Assembly (NCBI GenBank): GCA_001940645.1
Contig: MDVS01000037.1
Coordinates: 1-55,892 of the forward strand
DNA: 55,892 bases
From: Candidatus Heimdallarchaeota archaeon LC_3
GTDB lineage: Archaea; Asgardarchaeota; Heimdallarchaeia; Hodarchaeales; LC-3
Reading direction: 5' to 3'
Shown here one piece after another: positions 1 to 8,819 of the stretch; the first letter of the stretch is position 1; each line of letters begins with the position of its first letter. The position numbers were made by a program, and so were the translations under genes. The notes beneath the pieces were generated by a model. It saw nothing but the letters and a program-made list of their open reading frames with translations. It did no database searches and was not told the origin of the DNA.

Positions 1-117
1 TTCTTTCACATTGAAGGTAACCCCTTTTAAGGCATGAACAGTTTTTTTATTCATGATAAAAAATTTTGATGAATGAAATTCTTTCTTTAAATCTTCTATT
101 TCTATGGCATAGGACAT
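1..117 (-). CDS. ABC transporter ATP-binding protein, N-terminal 39 codons (cut by window edge)
   Basis: The peptide begins MSYAIEIEDLKKEF and reaches VHALKGVTFNVKE. This is the usual first beta-strand and 'alkgvsf' segment that precedes the Walker A loop of ABC ATPases. Walker A and everything after it lie beyond the left edge, so substrate and transporter type cannot be read. The ATG at 115-117 fits the family start; an in-frame TTG about 15 bases upstream is the alternative. The whole segment is repeated exactly at 727-843, where it runs into unrelated sequence, so which copy belongs to a real gene depends on the unseen flank. Confidence 0.5.
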   Translation of the reverse strand, partial: MSYAIEIEDLKKEFHSSKFFIMNKKTVHALKGVTFNVKE

Positions 118-633
118 AAGGTGTATCACCAACTAATAAGTTATTCTAATTATTGATTATCTTTTAATCAGCTGAGAAATTTTTAATCTGGTATAAGCAA
201 TTCACTGAACAAAAAATCTGTATTTATTAATTATTTTAACGGAAAGAAAGTATGATATTTCTTATCCTAATTGAGAAGATACAGGTAAAGGGTTATTGAA
301 TTTCACGTAGAAAATTCTAGAAGCGAGAAGATTTCCTAATGCCATAAAAATTATTGCGATTAGCGATGATAATCCCAATTCTGGAATTCCTCCTAATATA
401 TGACCAATATTACATCCACCTGCCAACATAGCTCCAATACCTAGCAATAAACCTCCTCCAAAAAATCTCCAAACTTCCTTACGATTAGGAATTTTTATTT
501 CGAATTCTTTTGATTCTAAAGAGGAAAAAAATGATCCTAATATCCATCCAATTATAAAAATTGCAGCCCAACCGAAACCAAAACTGAGTGAATCATCGAA
601 TAATGCAAACAAAGGAGAGAAAATTTCAGTTAA
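1..633. repeat. Left copy of an exact 633-bp direct repeat
   Basis: Bases 1-633 reappear at 727-1359 (offset 726) with no difference found. The unit holds, on the minus strand, the 3' third of the YeeE/YedE transporter gene, about 144 bases of intergenic DNA and the first 39 codons of an ABC ATPase. Identity stops at 634, where this copy reads taaagct and the other reads taatcca. The repeat may extend left beyond the window. Exact identity over coding and non-coding DNA means a very recent duplication or a contig-end assembly artefact. Confidence 0.95.
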
Positions 634-843
634 AGCTAAATTGAATCTAATATAACTTGTAAATATACTAATTATAATAACAATTACACCAAAGCCCCCA
701 AATAAGCTAATTATGCCCACTTTTCTTTCTTTCACATTGAAGGTAACCCCTTTTAAGGCATGAACAGTTTTTTTATTCATGATAAAAAATTTTGATGAAT
801 GAAATTCTTTCTTTAAATCTTCTATTTCTATGGCATAGGACAT
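262..843 (-). pseudogene. Chimeric ORF: ABC ATPase N-terminus + spacer + TsuA C-terminus
   Basis: One open frame joins three unrelated parts. The first 39 codons are the ABC ATPase start. About 31 codons follow from the unique spacer at 634-726, rich in I, V and F, like one membrane span. The last 121 residues are identical to the C-terminus of the 350-aa YeeE/YedE protein at 988-2040, including its third-cysteine motif AGGCNIGH. No known family has this order, and the frame exists only because of the 633-bp repeat. I treat it as a rearrangement or assembly by-product, not a functional gene. A TTG at 858 would lengthen it by five codons. Confidence 0.75.
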
Positions 844-1359
844 AAGGTGTATCACCAACTAATAAGTTATTCTAATTATTGATTATCTTTTAATCAGCTG
901 AGAAATTTTTAATCTGGTATAAGCAATTCACTGAACAAAAAATCTGTATTTATTAATTATTTTAACGGAAAGAAAGTATGATATTTCTTATCCTAATTGA
1001 GAAGATACAGGTAAAGGGTTATTGAATTTCACGTAGAAAATTCTAGAAGCGAGAAGATTTCCTAATGCCATAAAAATTATTGCGATTAGCGATGATAATC
1101 CCAATTCTGGAATTCCTCCTAATATATGACCAATATTACATCCACCTGCCAACATAGCTCCAATACCTAGCAATAAACCTCCTCCAAAAAATCTCCAAAC
1201 TTCCTTACGATTAGGAATTTTTATTTCGAATTCTTTTGATTCTAAAGAGGAAAAAAATGATCCTAATATCCATCCAATTATAAAAATTGCAGCCCAACCG
1301 AAACCAAAACTGAGTGAATCATCGAATAATGCAAACAAAGGAGAGAAAATTTCAGTTAA
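727..1359. repeat. Right copy of the exact 633-bp direct repeat
   Basis: This is the partner of 1-633. Its right end runs smoothly into the rest of the 350-aa transporter gene, so for that gene this is the authentic copy. Its left end cuts the ABC ATPase fragment after 39 codons and joins it to a 93-bp unique spacer (634-726) that encodes a hydrophobic stretch. Confidence 0.95.
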
Positions 1360-2040
1360 TCCATCAACCGTTGAAACTCCAAAATTTCTTCCAGAAAGCA
1401 TTGAGCTTATCCTTGCAAGAACAGCTAAAATTCCAATTATAATTCCAGTTTTAATTGGGCTCCAATTTTTAAGTAAATGTGGAAGATATTGATTTTTCTT
1501 TTTTAAAAAATAAACAACGGCTGATACTGATACAATAATGAAAATCAGAGTCCAAATCCAACGGGGAACTATCATCTCTAAAGAAGGAATAGATCCATTA
1601 AACTTTATTTCAAAGATACTAGGTACATCTGGAAAATAGTTGTAAAAGAGTAATATGATAAAAATACCAGAAACATAGCCTACCAAAGCTAATAATGCCT
1701 TCCCATTCCCTTCCCCAATGCGATAACATGTGCCACCTGCACATCCCCCTGCGAAAACCATACCTATACCAAAAATAAATGAACCAATAGGAACGAGATA
1801 TGATAGAGCAATCGGTCCTGATATAAAATTTACATTCGAAATTATATTAAAAGACAAAATTTGATATCCTATTATCAGTATTAAAAGAGCTACAATGAAT
1901 ATGATTGCAACATCCATATTTCTAATTAAGAATAGGTTTCTAAAAGCAGTGTTTGTACAGGCTCGTCCCTTTTGAAATGATACTCCAATAAATAGCCCTA
2001 TTATAAACGCTAAACTAAGAGAAAAGAAAAAATAGATCAT
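988..2040 (-). CDS. YeeE/YedE (TsuA-like) sulfur-compound transporter, 350 aa
   Basis: This is an integral membrane protein of the YeeE/YedE family, whose studied member TsuA takes up thiosulfate. The length (350 aa) is typical, with about nine hydrophobic segments. The cysteine motifs of the family are visible: GRACTN (Cys28), AGGCAGGTC (Cys100, Cys105) and AGGCNIGH (Cys301). In TsuA, cysteines of this kind relay the substrate. No TusA/YeeD sulfur-carrier gene, the common partner, is seen nearby. The ATG at 2038-2040 lies 15 bases after the stop of the GTPase gene, so the two may be co-transcribed. Its last third is duplicated exactly at 262-633. Thiosulfate as substrate is inferred from the family. 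Confidence 0.85.
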   Translation of the reverse strand: MIYFFFSLSLAFIIGLFIGVSFQKGRACTNTAFRNLFLIRNMDVAIIFIVALLILIIGYQILSFNIISNVNFISGPIALSYLVPIGSFIFGIGMVFAGGCAGGTCYRIGEGNGKALLALVGYVSGIFIILLFYNYFPDVPSIFEIKFNGSIPSLEMIVPRWIWTLIFIIVSVSAVVYFLKKKNQYLPHLLKNWSPIKTGIIIGILAVLARISSMLSGRNFGVSTVDGLTEIFSPLFALFDDSLSFGFGWAAIFIIGWILGSFFSSLESKEFEIKIPNRKEVWRFFGGGLLLGIGAMLAGGCNIGHILGGIPELGLSSLIAIIFMALGNLLASRIFYVKFNNPLPVSSQLG

Positions 2041-2055
2041 TTTTTAGACTTATTT

Positions 2056-2610
2056 TTATTTATATGTGTGATTGGTTAATTCAGCAATTTTTAGAAAAGC
2101 ATCGTCAACGTTTTCTCCAGTTTTTGCTGAAGTTTCAATATATGGGATTTTTATTTTTCCATCAAATTCTTCATCTGAAATTCGTCTCGCTAATTCTCTG
2201 CCTTCTTCCGCAGTTATAGCAATATCTGATTGACGTCTAAAATCTATCTTATTTGCAATTAACACAATTGGATATAATTTTTTTCCTATTCCTTTTGTTA
2301 TTTCAGCAATCCAGCTTGCTGTGTTTTCAAAAGTACTTAGTCTTGTCACATCATAAACCAATATTGCTCCATGAGCACCCATATAGTACAATGGTCTGAC
2401 TGAACTAAAATTTTGTTGTCCAGCGAGATCCCAAAGTTGAAATTTAAATGTTTGGGAGTTTCCTAAATTATCAGTAACCGAAATTTCTTTCAAAGCGAAA
2501 TCTGCTCCTATTGTCATCATGTATTTCGCTTGAAAACCCCTTCCCATATATCTCAGACGTAGTGCTGTCTTACCGACTGCTCCGTCACCACACAGAACTA
2601 TTTTGTACAT
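2056..2610 (-). CDS. Ras/Rab-like small GTPase, 184 aa
   Basis: All five G boxes of a Ras-superfamily GTPase are present. G1 is GDGAVGKT (8-15), G2 Thr is in MTIGADF (about 33), G3 is WDLAGQQ (60-66) with the catalytic Gln at 65, G4 is NKID (120-123) and G5 is ETSAKTG (about 158-164). The switch I and WDLAGQ pattern is Rab-like. The C-terminus (NHTYK) has no cysteine, so eukaryote-type prenylation is ruled out; any membrane contact would need a partner. It lies in a same-strand run with the unknown gene upstream and the transporter downstream. Such GTPases are expanded in Asgard archaea. The pathway it controls cannot be read. Confidence 0.92.
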   Translation of the reverse strand: MYKIVLCGDGAVGKTALRLRYMGRGFQAKYMMTIGADFALKEISVTDNLGNSQTFKFQLWDLAGQQNFSSVRPLYYMGAHGAILVYDVTRLSTFENTASWIAEITKGIGKKLYPIVLIANKIDFRRQSDIAITAEEGRELARRISDEEFDGKIKIPYIETSAKTGENVDDAFLKIAELTNHTYK

Positions 2611-2752
2611 TTTTTTATTCCTACGATTATCTCTCTGCGTTTAAAGCCAATTTGATTATATAATTGAAAGTGTGAACCACCTATTAAAAAGAATTTGGAA
2701 ATTAAAATTTGTATCATTTTAGAATTGTTAATATTTATTTTCCAACTTTGAT

Positions 2753-3406
2753 TTAAGTGATTTTTTGTTTCTCAATTCTTTTAGAAAATTCATTTCTATT
2801 TGCGTGTAACACTTTAGTGAAACAAATAAAACCTGCTTCTTTAACTTCGTCTAATACAGCCAAACATTGGTCATATAGTTGAACATGGTGTTCATTAATT
2901 GGACCATTTTTATCTTCTTTAGGTGCAAGTCTTTCTTTTATTTGATTCATATACCACTTATCTAATTGGTGAGCTGCATTAAATAATTGAGTTGATAAGG
3001 CAATATTTTTATCAGTTTCTTCTTCTAAAATCTCTGAAGCAACTTGGTACAATTCAGAAAAGTAAACTGAAAGATCAGATAGGTACGTAACACGAAAATT
3101 ATTAAAATATGATTGTAATTCAATTATATCTGGAATATCATCTTCTGAATACCCTTTGATTTGATTACCATCAGGATTAGGAATTAAATAATTAGCAACT
3201 TTTGTTCTTAATTTTAAATCATACATGAAAAGATAGCAAAAGATAGAAAAAGCGATTTTATGTTTATGTTTTCCTATTAATTCCTTAGTGGAAATACTTA
3301 ATGCGTCGAGTTGCTGAAGTATCTGTTCATTGCTAATTTTGGGCATAATTTCTATAAGTTCATTTTTCAAAGTGTTTTTTCTAAAAAATATATCCAAAAT
3401 ACCCAT
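2753..3406 (-). CDS. Unknown helical protein, 217 aa
   Basis: I do not recognise the family. The protein has no signal peptide or membrane span and no Cys or His cluster. It is charged, and its spacing of hydrophobic residues suggests an all-helical soluble fold. The ATG start (MGILDIFFRK) follows an AT-rich stretch and the frame is intact. It lies between the eIF5A-like/HhH gene and the Rab-like GTPase on the same strand with gaps of 109 and 142 bases, so a shared function with the GTPase is possible but unproven. Confidence 0.75.
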   Translation of the reverse strand: MGILDIFFRKNTLKNELIEIMPKISNEQILQQLDALSISTKELIGKHKHKIAFSIFCYLFMYDLKLRTKVANYLIPNPDGNQIKGYSEDDIPDIIELQSYFNNFRVTYLSDLSVYFSELYQVASEILEEETDKNIALSTQLFNAAHQLDKWYMNQIKERLAPKEDKNGPINEHHVQLYDQCLAVLDEVKEAGFICFTKVLHANRNEFSKRIEKQKIT

Positions 3407-3515
3407 AAATACGAGAATGATAATTTGGTAATTTAAAAGTTCGTTAATTAAAAAAATTCAAACTAGGAAATGGAAATATTAGATACATCAATTATGCAAA
3501 GAATAACAAAGTGAA

Positions 3516-4316
3516 TTACTTTTCTATAAGCTTTTTTGCCTGATTTTTCCAATCATTAATTTTTTTTTCAGAGATCTTAGGAATTTTCTTTAACTCATTA
3601 ATATCAGCATTAATTAAATCCAATAATGAGTTAATTTTATAATCTTTTACTAAGATTTTGAATGTTTTTTCCCCTAATCCTTTGAATTCCTTATAATTCA
3701 AAGTTTTTTCTTTAATTTTTGGTGTTTCTTTTACAAGTTCTCTCTTAATTTCTTCTTTTTTGATCTTTTTGGGTTTTATTGATGATGGTTCTCTCTTCAT
3801 CGGTTCCAGTGATTCAGAAGATTTTTCTTTGACTTTTTCTAATCGATCTTTTTTCTTTTCCTTTAGTTTTCCTGGACTTTTAGGTTTTTGAGGTATTTGT
3901 ACGTCTAAAATTTGTTCTTTAACTACAATATAACCCGTTAAGACAGCATTTGAAGCAATTTTTTGCACTTTAAGCTCTATACCTTTTCCCGAGTCAAATT
4001 CAGACTTGAGATCTTTTAAATCGTTCCCTAAAATTGAACCATCGAAGATTATTTCTTCATAGGTATTATAATCCATAATATACAAATTATTATCAGAATA
4101 ATAATTCATTTGATAGCTAAACTCCTCGATTTCTGCTAAAAGAAATTGTTTATGAGAACTAACGATTATTTCAGAGATCTTACTATTTTTCAAATCTCTG
4201 TACATAATTCTAGGTTTATTGCCTAGTTTAATGGTTATTATTTGAAAAACATTATCAGAATCTGGATTAATTATGTATTCCTTAGGTTTTAATTCTTTTG
4301 CTGTCTTGTATTCCAT
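3516..4316 (-). CDS. eIF5A/EF-P-like domain fused to helix-hairpin-helix, 266 aa
   Basis: Residues 1-60 (TAKELKPKEYII, then FQIITIKLG) resemble the KOW-like first domain of aIF5A/EF-P. Residues 61-133 resemble its OB domain: LYIMDYNTYEEI matches the conserved 'MDxETYE' strand, followed by LGNDL and a DSGKGIELKV strand. Residues 145-205 are a Lys/Glu-rich linker. Residues 206-266 form a helix-hairpin-helix region: GLGEKTFKILV, then LLDLINADINELKKIPKISEKKI. The hypusine loop is not canonical: IKLGNKPR replaces the PGKHG-type sequence, with a Lys at 34 nearby. A role in translation or nucleic-acid binding is inferred; it is probably a paralogue, not the housekeeping factor. The fold call comes from pattern matching only. 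Confidence 0.6.
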   Translation of the reverse strand: MEYKTAKELKPKEYIINPDSDNVFQIITIKLGNKPRIMYRDLKNSKISEIIVSSHKQFLLAEIEEFSYQMNYYSDNNLYIMDYNTYEEIIFDGSILGNDLKDLKSEFDSGKGIELKVQKIASNAVLTGYIVVKEQILDVQIPQKPKSPGKLKEKKKDRLEKVKEKSSESLEPMKREPSSIKPKKIKKEEIKRELVKETPKIKEKTLNYKEFKGLGEKTFKILVKDYKINSLLDLINADINELKKIPKISEKKINDWKNQAKKLIEK

Positions 4317-4727
4317 ATATATCAGCTATTTAGATATTAGAAACGATAATTTTACACAGTTTTTATTTATTATCAGGTTAAATGTTGGATAATTATTTTC
4401 TTAATTACTAAAAATTTTATCGGAGAATATTCTGAAAATAAATTTTAATTTATTCTTCATTCTATGTGAAATTTCTATGGTATTTTCGTTTTAAAAAATG
4501 TGTCACTTACGAAATTTTTATTTCCCAGTAAAATAATATTTCTGAATTTGTTAATTAAAATTAGGATAAGGAGATATTAGTAAAATTTAAATAAACCTAA
4601 ACTTTATTCTCAAAACGAAATAAGAGTTATAAGTAAAAAATGAACTTTTTCTTAAATGAAAATGAAAAAATTTTCTTCCATTTAACTTAATTCTCTATTC
4701 AAGAAAATTTATTTAAAGGTTCCAAGG
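4317..4727. other. Divergent intergenic region, 411 bp
   Basis: This AT-rich stretch separates the leftward eIF5A-like gene from the rightward receiver-GTPase gene. No convincing ORF or RNA gene is seen. TATA-like runs occur at about 4578-4592 (aaaatttaaataaac) and 4705-4717 (aaatttatttaaa). The second is unusually close to the ATG at 4728, so it may not be the working promoter. Confidence 0.5.
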
Positions 4728-6431
4728 ATGAGTAAGAAAACAATATTAATAATTAACAATAATTTTTCGGACATCAACTCTCTTACTAGAATCTTTGAAA
4801 ATGATTATGAAATAACAGTAGCTAATAGTGCATTAATGGGCATTAAAAAAACAAGAGAAAACAAGTACTCTTTTGTAGTGATTGACGAAAATATAGATGA
4901 TGGACAGGGATTAGTAGTTTTAGATCTCATAAGAGATGCTAAAATTGGAATTCCTATATTATCAATAGATGAGACTTTTGATTTAGATTCTTTGTTGATA
5001 GACAGTGTAACTTCAACTTCATTCGATGTGATTAAAAAACCATTTAATAAAGATGAAATCCTTAATCATTTAGATACTATATCCCTAATAGAGCAGGAGG
5101 AAATAACTACTAAAAACATAGCTATTTTAGGGATGGATAATGTGGGAAAAACTTCACTTGTCACAAGGTTTTTACATAATGAATTTATTGAAACCAAACC
5201 TACTTTTGGTTTGAATCTTGAAACTTATGCTTCTGATGATGATTGCTATTTTAAATTGTTTGATTTAGGCGGTCAAGAAATTTACAAAGATACTTTATGG
5301 CAAGACGTAATAAAAAAAGCACATGGATTAGTTTTTGTGGTAGATTCATCCGCTTCTGAGGATTTGATAAAAAAATCCAGCAAGTGGTTTTGGCAAATCT
5401 TAAAAGATTGGCTACCAAAAAATATCCCCCTCTTATTAATCGCTAATAAAAATGATATACCTGGAATGAACTTATCTTCGATTATTGATTTTTTCAAACT
5501 TGATAAACTAACTTTGTCTTCTCACCCATTTAATTTCATCTCAACATCAGCCAAAACTGGTCAAGGAGTAGGTTCATTTAAATGGTTAGTCAGTAAACTT
5601 ACAAAAACGGAATCTAAACCACAGAATCTTTCCTACTCATCAATTATTGTACTAAATAATGAATTTCAAGAAGTATTAAAATTAAATAAAACACCCAATG
5701 AATTAGATGTCCAAAATTTTGTACCAATTATCAGAAAAGAATTTTATAAAAATGATTTTAATACTCAGTTTGTAAAAATTAACGAAGAAACATCTATTTT
5801 AGTTGAAAGACTGGATAATAACTATTTGGTGTTATTAGGATCTTTTAATGAAAACACCACACTTAAGAAATTCCTATGCAATTTATTTAAGAAGATTCGA
5901 AACCTTATTCTTCCTATACCCGATTTGAGTATCAGAAAAGAACAATTTAATTGGATTATTCAACAAGAATTTCCAGATTTCTACTTCAGCCAGAATAGTG
6001 TGCTGTTCAAAGAAAAAATAAAAGAAATGGGGTTAATTTTTTCTCATTGGGATGAAAATTATGGTCCAAAAGTAATAAGTTCTTACTTTCAGAAACCTAA
6101 TAGTCGGGTTAATACAAGTGATCTGGCTATCACCTGCTTTATGACTGCTGTATCAATTTTTGGGCACCAAGGCCAAATCGATCCTTGTTTTGTAACTATT
6201 CCTTTAAAATATAATAATTTAGAAGCAAGAATTTATTTTGATTCAATTAAGGATCCAGAAGTAAGAGGAGGTCAAAGGATATATAGTATAATAACCTTAT
6301 TACCAGATTTAGCAGTGATAAATCTTCCAGTTCATGATCAAATAATAAAATCAAATTTTGATAAGTATAAGGAATCAGAAAGTTTAGTTCTAGAAAAACT
6401 ACATCAAACACTAGTTAATGAAATTATATAA
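4728..6431 (+). CDS. Receiver-GTPase-longin-like protein 1 (degenerate receiver), 567 aa
   Basis: Residues 1-120 have the alternating pattern of a response-regulator receiver with Asp53 in the phosphoacceptor place and KKP at 103-105. The acidic pair near residue 10 is replaced by Asn (IINNNF), so Mg-dependent phosphorylation is doubtful. Residues 128-292 are a Ras/Arf-like GTPase: G1 GMDNVGKTS (135-143), G3 FDLGGQE (178-184), G4 NKND (240-243), G5 TSAKTG (273-278). Residues 303-395 look like a longin/roadblock-type alpha-beta domain. Residues 430-545 (FSHWDENYGPKVI...) form another domain shared with the next gene. No membrane span. It is paralogous to the gene 59 bp downstream, probably in one operon. 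GTPase and receiver are firm; the C-terminal folds are inferred. Confidence 0.9.
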   Translation: MSKKTILIINNNFSDINSLTRIFENDYEITVANSALMGIKKTRENKYSFVVIDENIDDGQGLVVLDLIRDAKIGIPILSIDETFDLDSLLIDSVTSTSFDVIKKPFNKDEILNHLDTISLIEQEEITTKNIAILGMDNVGKTSLVTRFLHNEFIETKPTFGLNLETYASDDDCYFKLFDLGGQEIYKDTLWQDVIKKAHGLVFVVDSSASEDLIKKSSKWFWQILKDWLPKNIPLLLIANKNDIPGMNLSSIIDFFKLDKLTLSSHPFNFISTSAKTGQGVGSFKWLVSKLTKTESKPQNLSYSSIIVLNNEFQEVLKLNKTPNELDVQNFVPIIRKEFYKNDFNTQFVKINEETSILVERLDNNYLVLLGSFNENTTLKKFLCNLFKKIRNLILPIPDLSIRKEQFNWIIQQEFPDFYFSQNSVLFKEKIKEMGLIFSHWDENYGPKVISSYFQKPNSRVNTSDLAITCFMTAVSIFGHQGQIDPCFVTIPLKYNNLEARIYFDSIKDPEVRGGQRIYSIITLLPDLAVINLPVHDQIIKSNFDKYKESESLVLEKLHQTLVNEII

Positions 6432-6490
6432 TATTAAGGTCAAAAATTCTAACAAAGATGAAAAATATGAAAAAGAATTAATTATTTGGT

Positions 6491-8212
6491 ATGAGCGTTT
6501 TGGGATTAAATGTTTTAATTATTGATGATGACGAGGATTTTAGTGAAGGATTGACACTTTTACTTAGAAGGAAAAAACACAATCCAATTACTGCACACAC
6601 AGCCATTGAGGGACTTAAGATTGCTAAAGAACAAAATCCTGAAGCAATCTTACTTGATTTATTATTACCAGGTATGGATGGGGTTATAGCTTTAGAATTA
6701 TTTCGTCATGACATTCCAAACATTCCAGTATTGGTCATTAGTGGATTAGAGAAAGATAATCCTAAAGCTCAATTAGCTATAAATTCTGGAATTAAAGGAT
6801 ATATCAAAAAACCATTTGATCCAAAGGAATTATATGATAAACTAGATGAGGTTGAACAAAGTAAGCACAAGAAATTAGCAATACAATCAAATATTGCAAT
6901 TATTGGCCTTTCTGGTGCAGGAAAATCTTCTTTAATTAATAGATTTATTCATAATAATTATAATCCTGGTCCTTCCACTTTAGGAATCGATTTGGAATAT
7001 TACTATGGGAATGAGGGGACTTTCAGATTAATAGATTTAGCTGGACAAAAAGGATTTCGTGATTTTCTTTGGAAAGAAAACATTAAAATTGCTAATGCAA
7101 TAGTATTTGTTTTTGATCTTTCTTCTGATAGCTCTTCTTATCAAGAAGCCATAAAATGGTTTTGGAAATCAGTAAATGATTGGGCTAGTAATGATGCGCC
7201 AATATTATTTATTGGTAATAAATCAGATTTGAAAGGATTAAATATTTTTGAAATATATCGTTTATTTGACCTTACAAAGTTATCGAACACAAAACATAAT
7301 TTTCAAGTAATTCAAACGTCAGCAAAAACTGGAGAAAATGTTGCTTTAGCCTTTGGATGGTTATTAGAAAATTTTGGCAGATCTAAAAGCCAAGATCGTT
7401 GTATTAATTCATTAATTCTTATAGAAAAAAAATCTCAAGAGGTTATTAGCTCGTATAACTATAATCAAAATCAATCAAAAATCAAATTAACTGATCTAAT
7501 AAGCGTTTTTAATAATGAGAATATTTTTTCCTTACCAGATATGCAACATACTGCTTTTTATCATCAAGACAAATACTTGATTGTATTAAGTCATTCTGAT
7601 TATTTATTAACAGCAATCGGAGAATGTGATATTTTTCCAAGTTTATTAGATGAATTACAAAATATTTTCAATTATTTAGTCCATAGCCTAATCTTTATTG
7701 ATACAGAAGCTAAAAGAAATGAGTTATTCAGTTGGTTATTGCATTCTGAGTTTAAGTTATTGCTACATGAAGAAAATATTTTAGAATTAAAAGAGGATGA
7801 CCTTTACATAATTATTGCTGAGTGGAATCATAATAGTGGAGGAAAATTACATAATATTTATCCAAAAAACTCTAATTTTAATCCAAAAAATATAATTTCG
7901 ACATGTTTTATGACAAAATTCGGGATTTTTGGTTTTGAAGAAGAGATTAAACCAACAATTCTTTCCATCCCTATTGCTTACGAAAAACCTGGTTATGAAG
8001 CGCGAATCCTATTTGATAAAGAAAAAGACGATGAGAAACGTATTTATGCCATAATAACTTTGTTTAAAGAATTAGAGCTAAATATTTATGAACATAATAA
8101 ATATTTAATTGATTATCATAGTAAAATGGGAGCTATCAAAGATTGGAATGACGAAAAAATAGCGTTATTTTATGAAAATCTAAAAGAAAATGCAATTAAG
8201 AGTGAAATTTGA
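6491..8212 (+). CDS. Receiver-GTPase-longin-like protein 2 (intact receiver), 573 aa
   Basis: This has the same architecture as its upstream neighbour, but the receiver is complete: acidic IDDDED (11-16), phosphoacceptor Asp56 in LLDLLLPG, Ser84 in VISG and Lys in IKKPF (106-107). The GTPase (133-295) has G1 GLSGAGKSS (139-147), G3 DLAGQ (182-186), G4 NKSD (243-246) and G5 TSAKTG (276-281). The C-terminal region ends in a segment (IAEWNHNSGGK, ISTCFMTKFGIFG, YEARILFD) homologous to that of protein 1. A phosphorylation signal setting the state of a Ras-like switch is the natural reading. The PAS histidine kinases at 20108-24718 are candidate partners, though unlinked. An SD is not obvious. The ATG (MSVLGLNVLIIDDD) is placed right for a receiver. 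Confidence 0.92.
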   Translation: MSVLGLNVLIIDDDEDFSEGLTLLLRRKKHNPITAHTAIEGLKIAKEQNPEAILLDLLLPGMDGVIALELFRHDIPNIPVLVISGLEKDNPKAQLAINSGIKGYIKKPFDPKELYDKLDEVEQSKHKKLAIQSNIAIIGLSGAGKSSLINRFIHNNYNPGPSTLGIDLEYYYGNEGTFRLIDLAGQKGFRDFLWKENIKIANAIVFVFDLSSDSSSYQEAIKWFWKSVNDWASNDAPILFIGNKSDLKGLNIFEIYRLFDLTKLSNTKHNFQVIQTSAKTGENVALAFGWLLENFGRSKSQDRCINSLILIEKKSQEVISSYNYNQNQSKIKLTDLISVFNNENIFSLPDMQHTAFYHQDKYLIVLSHSDYLLTAIGECDIFPSLLDELQNIFNYLVHSLIFIDTEAKRNELFSWLLHSEFKLLLHEENILELKEDDLYIIIAEWNHNSGGKLHNIYPKNSNFNPKNIISTCFMTKFGIFGFEEEIKPTILSIPIAYEKPGYEARILFDKEKDDEKRIYAIITLFKELELNIYEHNKYLIDYHSKMGAIKDWNDEKIALFYENLKENAIKSEI

Positions 8213-8591
8213 TTTTATTGTTTTCCTTCCTCAAAATTTCTTTTTTCGTGTGATTTTCGAACAATAAATTGAAAATCAAATCCATTAGAAATATCATATA
8301 ATCTCGACAAAAATCGTCACTTATTTATCTAATTTAAAATATTACCCAAGACATCTCTTTGAAACTTTTTTATTTTTTATTAAAAAAATCAACAATGGAT
8401 TATTTAGCATTGGTTGGAAAAAGTGAACTTAGCACAAAAAGTTTATATTAAAAATATTATTTCCTGTTTTCTGTAATATTATTGTTATTTTCTGACAGAA
8501 TTACTAGAAGAAAAACGAAAAATATAAATTTCATGATTAAATTAAAAAAAAATTTAAAAATCGATATTTTTTACTGAACTAAATCAAAAAA
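8213..8591. other. Intergenic region, 379 bp
   Basis: AT-rich DNA after the receiver-GTPase pair. Pyrimidine-rich runs just after the stop (ttgttttccttcctc, ttcttttttc, about 8219-8250) could end transcription of the upstream pair in archaeal fashion. No ORF with family features and no structured RNA is seen. Confidence 0.4.
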
Positions 8592-8798
8592 ATGGTATTA
8601 ACGATGAAAGAAGACTACTTTTTTAAAAGAATCGGAGAAAACCTGATAAAAGAAGCAAAAAATGTGATGAGAGAATCTGGATCGAATTTTACGCAAAACG
8701 AATATATTACATATTCATCTGGTACAAATAAATATGCATTGAATTCACTATCAGAAAATAGAATTCAAGATTTAATTAACTCAGTTGAAAGATTATAA
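8592..8798 (+). CDS. Small unknown protein, 68 aa
   Basis: A short intact frame starting MVLTMKEDYFFKRIGENL, with an internal Met at codon 5 as alternative start. It is charged and partly helical with no cysteines, signal peptide or membrane span. No family is recognised. It stands alone between a long AT-rich spacer and the convergent peptidase gene, whose stop is 22 bases away. Composition is like neighbouring proteins, which favours a real gene, but the length leaves doubt. Confidence 0.45.
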   Translation: MVLTMKEDYFFKRIGENLIKEAKNVMRESGSNFTQNEYITYSSGTNKYALNSLSENRIQDLINSVERL

Positions 8799-8819
8799 AT
8801 AATAGGCTTTAATTTCATT

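Noticed and set aside
4317..4727. Long spacer considered for tRNA or another structured RNA
   Set aside because: No cloverleaf signature (no GGTTCGAAT-type T loop or CCA-proximal stem) and no GC-rich island, which RNA genes in AT-rich genomes usually show.
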